Positions 58,480 to 64,000 of a DNA stretch of 64,000 nucleotides are shown piece by piece. Position numbers and translations under genes: made by a program. The stretch's first letter is position 1, and each line of letters starts with the position of its first letter. Source of the DNA: an uncultured Rhizobiaceae bacterium (lineage in GTDB: Bacteria > Pseudomonadota > Alphaproteobacteria > Rhizobiales > Rhizobiaceae); assembly GCA_958296345.1 (NCBI GenBank), contig CATQIJ010000007.1, positions 60,608 through 124,607 of the forward strand, read 5' to 3'. The notes under the pieces were generated by a model, which worked only from the letters and a program-made list of their open reading frames with translations, was not told the origin of the DNA and made no database searches.

Positions 58480-59754
58480 ATGAGCGAACAATCTCCCTCA
58501 CTTGGTGATGCTACCAGAACTTGGTTTAAGATTGGAATACTTTCATTTGGTGGACCTGCAGCACAAATCTCTTTAATGCACAAAGAGGTTGTTGAAGAAA
58601 ACAACTGGCTTTCTGAACAACAGTTTTTAAACGCTCTTAGCTTTTGTATGCTTTTACCAGGACCTGAAGCCATGCAGCTTGCAACTTATGCCGGATGGCG
58701 ATTGCATGGTGTTTTTGGTGGACTTATTGCCGGGCTATTTTTTGTGCTGCCGGGTGCTGCAATCATAATGCTTCTTGCTGGAATTTACGCAAGCTACGGT
58801 GATGTTCCTTTGGTGACCGCTCTTTTTTACGGTGTTAAGGCTGCAGTCTTAGTCATTGTTTTGGAGGCTTTAATTAAAGTCTCAAAGAGGGCGTTGGGTG
58901 ATAAATCACATTGGATTATAGCAGCTCTTGCCTTCATTGGATTGTTCTTTTTATCCGTACCATATCCTTTAATTATTCTAAGTGCTGCCTTGTATGGATT
59001 TTTTACAACTCAGAAAACAAACGCTATTCAGGAAAAAGAAGCCAATCAAATTTCCATGATCAAAAGCTTAGGAACAATCTTCACTTGGTTGGTTATCTGG
59101 CTTTTGCCTTTGGCGCTGTTAAGCGTTTTGGGTGCACCAGAAATTCTAGTGAAAATTGGGCAGTTCTTCTCAACGCTCGCGGTCGTAACATTCGGTGGGG
59201 CATATGCTGTGCTTGCTTATATGGCGCAGGATGTTGTGACGCAATTTGGTTGGCTCACAGCACAAGAGATGATTGATGCTCTTGGTCTGGCAGAAACAAC
59301 ACCCGGGCCGCTAATTCTCGTTACACAGTTTGTAGGTTTCTTAGCAGCATTTAAAGAAGGTGGCTTGTGGTTGGCCATTTCAGGTGCAGTCGTTGCCTTA
59401 TGGATGACTTTTGCGCCTTGCTTCTTATGGATTTTCATCGGCGCACCTTACATAGAATGGATATCAAATCAGCCGAGACTAAAAGGTGCATTAACGGCAA
59501 TTACCGCAGCAGTAGTAGGGGTTATTTTAAATCTATCAATCTGGTTTGCATTACACGTTTTATTCACAAATGTTGAACGTATCAATTTTGGAATCGCTCA
59601 TGTTTGGTGGCCAGCATTAAACTCAATAGAGTGGTTAGCATTCATGCTCTTTATTTTGAGTGCTTTTCTAGTGTTCAAACTTCACTGGAATATAGTGAAA
59701 GTGCTTCTGAGTATATCGATACTCGGCGCAATCGCGAAGTACATTTTAGTTTAA
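58480..59754 (+). CDS. chrA: Chromate efflux transporter ChrA
   Basis: A 424-residue membrane protein with two homologous CHR domains, each of about six helices. Characteristic segments: KIGILSFGGPAAQISLMHKEVV and LLPGPEAMQLATYAGWRLHG in the first, VVTFGGAYAVLAYMAQDVV and AETTPGPLILVTQFVGFLAA in the second. The family exports chromate, and sometimes sulfate, from the cytoplasm. Start at ATG 58480, three bases after the ChrB-domain stop. The end overlaps the opposite sugar transferase stop by 4 bases. Confidence 0.93.
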   Translation: MSEQSPSLGDATRTWFKIGILSFGGPAAQISLMHKEVVEENNWLSEQQFLNALSFCMLLPGPEAMQLATYAGWRLHGVFGGLIAGLFFVLPGAAIIMLLAGIYASYGDVPLVTALFYGVKAAVLVIVLEALIKVSKRALGDKSHWIIAALAFIGLFFLSVPYPLIILSAALYGFFTTQKTNAIQEKEANQISMIKSLGTIFTWLVIWLLPLALLSVLGAPEILVKIGQFFSTLAVVTFGGAYAVLAYMAQDVVTQFGWLTAQEMIDALGLAETTPGPLILVTQFVGFLAAFKEGGLWLAISGAVVALWMTFAPCFLWIFIGAPYIEWISNQPRLKGALTAITAAVVGVILNLSIWFALHVLFTNVERINFGIAHVWWPALNSIEWLAFMLFILSAFLVFKLHWNIVKVLLSISILGAIAKYILV

Positions 59755-60440
59755 AAAGCATCCTTGCTGATTAAGCCATAATAGGGTGTCGCGAGCATGA
59801 TTTTAAAATCGCCCCACAATGACCAAGTCTGAGTGTATTCAATATCGCAATCAACGCGGCTTTGCATTTTTCCAACGGTTTCAGTAGGGCCACGATATCC
59901 ATTCACTTGCGCCCAGCCTGTAAGTCCTGGCTTCATTACACAGCGCTGATCGTAATTTTCAATCAAAGGTCTGAAGCGATCATTCAATGCAACTGGATGG
60001 GGTCTTGGGCCAACAATCGACATATCGCCAAGTAGGACGTTAACAAGTTGAGGCAGTTCATCAATGCTAGACTTGCGCAAAAAACTACCAACGCGAGTTA
60101 TTCTGCGATCATCTTTTTCTGCTTGTTTTACATCCGAATTATTTTCCATAACGCGCATTGTGCGGAATTTCCAAGCATTGAATATTTGGTTGTTTAACCC
60201 ATTGCGCTTTTGCCTGAAAATTATTGGGCCGCTGCTATCAAGCCTTATAACAACACAAACTATCAAGATTAGTGGCATTAGTATAATCAAAGCAATTATA
60301 GCAATGAGCTTATCTACGCATAGTTTGGCGAAAAGCCGAATGCCCCCATCGTTTTGATTGGCGTAGCCTTTTTTGTTCGTCATCTCATGTTTGAAAAATT
60401 GGTTTTCAATACTCACAATTATTTGCTCTTTTTGTATCAA
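59751..60440 (-). CDS. Sugar transferase (initiating exopolysaccharide glycosyl-1-phosphate transferase)
   Basis: A 229-residue bacterial sugar transferase of the WcaJ/PssA family that attaches the first sugar phosphate to undecaprenyl phosphate. A single membrane segment (about 42-66) precedes the catalytic domain: GPIIFRQKRNGLNNQIFNAWKFRTM, SIDELPQLVNVLLGDMSIVGPRPH, MKPGLTGWAQVNGYRG. Short form lacking the N-terminal multi-helix region seen in WcaJ. Alternative start at M20 (MTNKKGY). It diverges from the GntR gene. Confidence 0.92.
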   Translation of the reverse strand: MIQKEQIIVSIENQFFKHEMTNKKGYANQNDGGIRLFAKLCVDKLIAIIALIILMPLILIVCVVIRLDSSGPIIFRQKRNGLNNQIFNAWKFRTMRVMENNSDVKQAEKDDRRITRVGSFLRKSSIDELPQLVNVLLGDMSIVGPRPHPVALNDRFRPLIENYDQRCVMKPGLTGWAQVNGYRGPTETVGKMQSRVDCDIEYTQTWSLWGDFKIMLATPYYGLISKDAF

Positions 60441-60536
60441 TCCAGCACAGTAAAGGCTTGAATTAAAATAGTTTACTACTCTTCATTTAGAGGAATGCAA
60501 ATTTGAGGCCATTTGTTGAAAAAATCGCATATTGTA

Positions 60537-60548
60537 ATTGTATACAAT
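60537..60548. promoter_or_regulatory. Candidate GntR (FCD-type) operator
   Basis: ATTGTATACAAT is a perfect 12-base palindrome, 30 bases ahead of the GntR start. It fits the general FCD/FadR-subfamily half-site pattern (TnGTnnnACnA). Placed where the regulator could repress its own gene and the following genes. Also lies upstream of the divergent sugar transferase gene. Confidence 0.5.
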
Positions 60549-60578
60549 ATGTATTATTTAATAAACATTGGAGGCGAG

Positions 60579-61274
60579 ATGATCTTAAACAAGAAGCAGG
60601 CGTGTCAAGAAGCACTAGTACATCGTATTTTATCGCTCGATATTGACCCAGGTTCAACATTGGATGAAACCTTGCTTTCAGTGGAGTACGGATTATCACG
60701 AACGCCTTTACGTGAGGTTTTCCAAAAACTAGCTGGTGATGGCTATTTGATGCTGAATGAAAATCGAGGCACAAAAGTGTCTTCGATGGACTTAGCCAGT
60801 ATGAGAGATTTTTTCCAATCTGCACCCATGATATACGCAGCAGTTGCGCGTTTAGCCGCAGAAAATGGCACAAACGAACAATTGGATGATTTGAAAAATA
60901 CTCAGACCTTTTTCCGCCGTGCTGGAGAGGCAAGTGAAACGCAAGACATGGCGATGCATAATCATCGTTTTCATAAAATTATCGGCGAAATGGCGGGTAA
61001 CCCATACCTATCTCCGAGTTTAAATCGCCTTTTAATTGATCACACTCGAATGAGTCAGATGTTTTATAAACCAATTAATTCCAAAGAGCGTTTGTTGGTT
61101 TGGGAGGCGTGTGATCAGCATGATGGTATGATTGATGCAATTGAAAAAAGAGATTGTGGAGCAGTTGTAAATTTAACCATTGAACATTGGGAATTATCCC
61201 GAGACAGAATTGAAAAATTTGTAAGACCTGACCCGCTTGATGTGGATATAGGTATGCAGCAATTAGGGGAGTGA
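60579..61274 (+). CDS. GntR-family (FCD) transcriptional regulator
   Basis: A 231-residue regulator. N-terminal winged helix: SVEYGLSRTPLREVFQKLAGDGYL, with the NRGTKVSSMD wing; C-terminal FCD ligand domain (HNRFHKIIGEMAGNPYLSPSL, and AIEKRDCGAVVNLTIEH, which hold metal-binding His/Asp in the family). Likely ligand is a carboxylic acid. Start ATG 60579 with GGAGG four bases upstream. It precedes a DapA-family gene and an aldehyde dehydrogenase, suggesting control of their pathway. Confidence 0.87.
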   Translation: MILNKKQACQEALVHRILSLDIDPGSTLDETLLSVEYGLSRTPLREVFQKLAGDGYLMLNENRGTKVSSMDLASMRDFFQSAPMIYAAVARLAAENGTNEQLDDLKNTQTFFRRAGEASETQDMAMHNHRFHKIIGEMAGNPYLSPSLNRLLIDHTRMSQMFYKPINSKERLLVWEACDQHDGMIDAIEKRDCGAVVNLTIEHWELSRDRIEKFVRPDPLDVDIGMQQLGE

Positions 61275-61277
61275 ATT

Positions 61278-61667
61278 ATGAAAATTAGATTATTTATTTC
61301 ACTTTTAATGTTGTTACTGCCAACTCATGCATTTGCGACAGGAGAGGTAGTTTGCAAAGCGATTGATGGTCGTAGTGGTGAAGTATATTTATCTGTTGGG
61401 CGTCTTCCTGTGTTGAATATTTTATCTGCCGAAGTCAATGCCTTTGGAAAAACATGGTCGACGGCACAAGATGCAGAAAACCAAATTGTTGTCGGGCAAG
61501 CATTTGAAGATAAGTCGCAGTTACTTGTTGATTTCACTAACAGTAATATTGAAGAAATTATCATCTCTCTACGTACCTCAAGAATGAGTACTCCCAAAGA
61601 ATACGGTGAGGCGGGTGTTCTAAGAATTGGCGAAGCTGTTTACCCAGTCTTATGTGAAGGTGGATGA
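61278..61667 (+). CDS. Hypothetical secreted protein
   Basis: A 129-residue protein with a signal peptide (KIRLFISLLMLLLPTHAFA, about residues 2-20). The mature part is small and beta-rich with two cysteines (VVCKAIDG near the N-terminus and PVLCEGG at the C-terminus) likely to form a disulfide. No family recognised. It starts three bases after the GntR stop, so it is co-transcribed, but its relation to the catabolic genes is unclear. Confidence 0.7.
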   Translation: MKIRLFISLLMLLLPTHAFATGEVVCKAIDGRSGEVYLSVGRLPVLNILSAEVNAFGKTWSTAQDAENQIVVGQAFEDKSQLLVDFTNSNIEEIIISLRTSRMSTPKEYGEAGVLRIGEAVYPVLCEGG

Positions 61668-61677
61668 GGTCTGCAAA

Positions 61678-61752
61678 ATGAATCATGAATTAGTCAAACG
61701 AGAGCATCAGATATTGTTACTGACGATCTGTGTGAGCATTGGAGAAGAGTAA
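61678..61752 (+). other. 24-codon mini-ORF overlapping the DapA-family start
   Basis: ATG at 61678 opens a 24-residue frame whose TAA (61750-61752) overlaps the next ATG as TAATG. It contains the downstream gene's Shine-Dalgarno (GGAGAAGAG). It may be chance or a coupled leader peptide. Confidence 0.3.
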
Positions 61753-62663
61753 TGCGTTTTGAAGGAGTTTATACCCCAGTAGTCACACCTTATGGTGACG
61801 ACTTCTCAATTGATAAAGATAGGTTTGCTGAAGTCATTGAATATCTGATTTCATCAGGAGTGCATGGATTAATTATTGCCGGAACGACAGGCGAATATTA
61901 CGCTCAAACTACTGAAGAGCGCATCATGTTGATGAAACTTGCAAAAGACATAATCAAGGGCCGTGTGCCACTGATTATCGGTACAGGTGCTATTCGAACC
62001 GAAGATTCCATTATTTTTGCTGAGAATGCTAAGGCAATAAAAGCAGATGCTTTGTTGATTGCAACGCCGCCTTATGCTTACCCAACATCCCGTGAGATTG
62101 CCCTACATGCGCTTGCAATTGATCGAACGGCAAACTTACCAGCCATGCTTTATAATTATCCAGGCCGTATGTCGGTTATGATGGATGAAGAAGTTTTAGA
62201 TCGCGTTGGCCGTAGCCCTAATTTTTGTGCAATAAAAGAAAGCTCTGGTGATATCAATCGTGTGCATTTACTTGCACGCGATTACCCTCACATTCAACTT
62301 TCATGTGGCATGGACGACCAAGCATTAGAGTTTTTTGCTTGGGGTGCGCGCTCATGGGTTTGTGCAGGATCAAATTTTGCACCAGAAGCACATATAGCAC
62401 TTTATAAAGCTTGCGCAATTGAAGGTAACTTCGACAAAGGCCGTCGCATTATGACTGCCATGCTTCCACTTATGAGCGTGCTGGAACAAGGTGGGAAGTT
62501 TGTTCAATGTATAAAGCATGGGTTATCTTTGAGGGGTATTCCTGTTGGGCCTCCTCGCAAACCCCTACAACCACTTAACAAAGATGACAAACGCGCACTG
62601 GAACAAGTGGTAAAGGTTATGAACACAACAATTGAGAATATCGAGAAAGAAGCAAGCAAATGA
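61752..62663 (+). CDS. DapA-family (dihydrodipicolinate synthase-like) lyase/deaminase
   Basis: A 303-residue class I aldolase-like enzyme. The Schiff-base Lys is in FCAIKESSGD and the catalytic Tyr in LYNYPGRMSV; GTTGEYYAQTTEER replaces the usual TTGE block. The family includes dihydrodipicolinate synthase, KDG aldolase, N-acetylneuraminate lyase and hydroxyproline-pathway deaminases. Next to a GntR regulator and an aldehyde dehydrogenase, a catabolic role such as the pyrroline-4-hydroxy-2-carboxylate deaminase of hydroxyproline breakdown is plausible but unproven. Its stop overlaps the next ATG (ATGA). Confidence 0.85.
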   Translation: MRFEGVYTPVVTPYGDDFSIDKDRFAEVIEYLISSGVHGLIIAGTTGEYYAQTTEERIMLMKLAKDIIKGRVPLIIGTGAIRTEDSIIFAENAKAIKADALLIATPPYAYPTSREIALHALAIDRTANLPAMLYNYPGRMSVMMDEEVLDRVGRSPNFCAIKESSGDINRVHLLARDYPHIQLSCGMDDQALEFFAWGARSWVCAGSNFAPEAHIALYKACAIEGNFDKGRRIMTAMLPLMSVLEQGGKFVQCIKHGLSLRGIPVGPPRKPLQPLNKDDKRALEQVVKVMNTTIENIEKEASK

Positions 62664-64000
62664 GCGGACTTTTAACTAGAGAAGAATACGCAAGCATTGC
62701 AGCAGATATAATTTATCCTGCAGCGCCTTTTATTGATGGCAAATTCAGAGCAGGGCGTGGTGAAAAATTCCCTACGATTAATCCAGCAACAGGAAAACCA
62801 GTTGCGACAATTACAGGTTCAAATGCAAAAGATGTTAATCTTGCTGTAGAAAAAGCTCGAGAAGCATTTGATCAAGGTCGTTGGTCAAAAATGCACCCAT
62901 CTGATCGTAAAGATGTTCTCATTAAGCTCTGCAAATTGATTACACGCAATAAGCGTGAACTAGCTGTCATGGAAAGCCTTGATAGTGGTAAGCCGATTAA
63001 AGACTGCGAAGAGATAGACATTCCAGAAACCATTCACACCATTAAATGGCATGCTGAAGCAATTGATAAAATCTATGACCAAATGGCACCAGCAAGCGAT
63101 GATCACATCGCTATGATTGTCCGTGAGCCAGTAGGCGTTGTTGCTGCCGTCTTGCCTTGGAATTTTCCCCTTCTGATGATGGCGTGGAAAATTGGTCCAG
63201 CATTGACTGCTGGGAACTCAGTTATTGTTAAACCTGCCGAACAAACTTCACTGACTGCGTTAAAGTTAGCAGAATTAGCAATGGAAGCAGGTCTACCAAG
63301 AGGTGTTCTTCAAGTTTTACCCGGAATGGGGCCAGAAACAGGTGAACCACTTGGGCGCCATATGGATGTTGATATGCTGAGCTTTACTGGTTCAACAGAA
63401 ACAGGACGCTTGTTCTTAAAATATTCTGCTGAATCAAATTTGAAAAAAGTTGTTCTTGAATGTGGTGGTAAAAACCCAGCAGTAGTCTTGGATGATGCAG
63501 AAGATTTAGATTTGGTAGCTGGTCATATCGTCAATGCAGCGTTCTGGAATATGGGTGAAAATTGCTCAGCAAATTCACGTTTGATAGTACACGAAGCGGT
63601 GAAGAAACCACTACTTGATCGCATCCTTGCACGTACGCGCGATTGGAGAATAGGTGATCCGCTTGACCCATCAAATCACCTAGGTGCTTTGGTCGATAAA
63701 GAACATTGCAAGAAAGTATCTAAATACCTCAAAGAGCCAAAAGGCATAAAAATGCTTCTGGGCGGTAAGGCAAAAGGTAATTTTGTCGAGCCTACTATTT
63801 TTGATGGCGTTAAAGCAGGTGACAAACTAGCAAAAGATGAAATTTTTGGACCAATTCTTTCTGTTATTACAGTCAAGTCTTTTGATGAAGCTATTCAAGT
63901 TGCAAATGATACACAATACGGTCTCGCTGCGAGTGTCTTCACTGCAAATGCAAAAAAAGCTATCCGAGCAGCTCGAGAAATAAAAGCTGGAACAGTTTCT
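62660..64000 (+). CDS. NAD-dependent aldehyde dehydrogenase (3' end outside window)
   Basis: At least 447 residues, open to the window end. The protein is of the PuuC/betaine-aldehyde type: LPWNFPLLMMAWKIGPAL, NAD-binding FTGSTETGRLFL, catalytic Glu in VVLECGGKNPAV, and catalytic Cys in WNMGENCSANSRL. Coupled to the DapA-family gene by ATGA. In a hydroxyproline-type route it would oxidise 2-oxoglutarate semialdehyde, but the sequence resembles general aldehyde dehydrogenases so the substrate is open. Roughly 50 residues remain beyond the window. Confidence 0.9.
   Translation, partial: MSGLLTREEYASIAADIIYPAAPFIDGKFRAGRGEKFPTINPATGKPVATITGSNAKDVNLAVEKAREAFDQGRWSKMHPSDRKDVLIKLCKLITRNKRELAVMESLDSGKPIKDCEEIDIPETIHTIKWHAEAIDKIYDQMAPASDDHIAMIVREPVGVVAAVLPWNFPLLMMAWKIGPALTAGNSVIVKPAEQTSLTALKLAELAMEAGLPRGVLQVLPGMGPETGEPLGRHMDVDMLSFTGSTETGRLFLKYSAESNLKKVVLECGGKNPAVVLDDAEDLDLVAGHIVNAAFWNMGENCSANSRLIVHEAVKKPLLDRILARTRDWRIGDPLDPSNHLGALVDKEHCKKVSKYLKEPKGIKMLLGGKAKGNFVEPTIFDGVKAGDKLAKDEIFGPILSVITVKSFDEAIQVANDTQYGLAASVFTANAKKAIRAAREIKAGTVS

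Overview
The window reads as a stretch of chromosome from an AT-rich (about 40% G+C by eye), probably marine alphaproteobacterium of the Rhizobiales/Hyphomicrobiales. The evidence is the gene order tldD - ialB-like - coxB - coxA - ctaB - coxF-like - ctaG - coxC - DUF983 - SURF1 - ispH - thrB - rnhA - peroxiredoxin, the set ccrM / mutY / DUF721 / dsbA / smc, and a SAM-II riboswitch in front of an acetyl-CoA-type metA. These arrangements and families are typical of that order. I see no phage, insertion sequence or CRISPR array.

Layout. 0-12 kb: the end of pdxH, a TldD protease, a secreted IalB-family protein, the aa3-type cytochrome c oxidase operon with its haem and copper assembly factors, then isoprenoid (ispH), threonine (thrB) and RNase H genes. 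12-22 kb: periplasmic DsbD-like domain protein, YqgE, a large membrane c-di-GMP protein, GNAT, M16 peptidase, threonine synthase, a lipoprotein, a HAD hydrolase and the CcrM methyltransferase. 22.5-24.4 kb: a broken DUF11 surface-protein gene wedged between ccrM and mutY. 24.5-31.4 kb: mutY, DUF721, dsbA, smc, a DMT transporter. 31.4-40.1 kb: accessory genes, several disrupted (metallo-beta-lactamase-fold hydrolase, VWA protein, TauD dioxygenase), plus bioY, metA with its riboswitch, a secreted esterase and a MoxR ATPase. 40.2 kb: tRNA-Gln with a clear promoter. 40.8-52.1 kb: a catabolic cluster around a dimethylglycine-dehydrogenase-like enzyme. 52-60.4 kb: DEAD-box helicase, two transporters, UDP-xylose synthase, a rhodanese-ChrB/ChrA chromate operon with a structured leader, and a sugar transferase. 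60.5-64 kb: a GntR regulator, a secreted protein, a DapA-family enzyme and an aldehyde dehydrogenase that runs off the end.

Two themes stand out. First, genes with frameshifts, nonsense codons or truncation are common in accessory genes (DUF983, DUF11, MBL-fold, VWA, TauD, dipeptidase, LysR, N-terminus of M16), while long core genes (smc, coxA, ispH, mutY, thrC) are intact. This fits gene erosion better than uniform base-calling error, though single homopolymer indels need checking against reads. Second, the 41-52 kb cluster joins an FAD oxidoreductase, a fused DAO-GcvT demethylase-like enzyme, a membrane di-iron desaturase-like oxygenase, an aldehyde dehydrogenase, an atypical M19 dipeptidase lacking the HxD metal motif, two proteins of unknown function and a 40-residue membrane peptide. 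It looks like an uncharacterised pathway for an N-methylated compound and is the best candidate for something new here.
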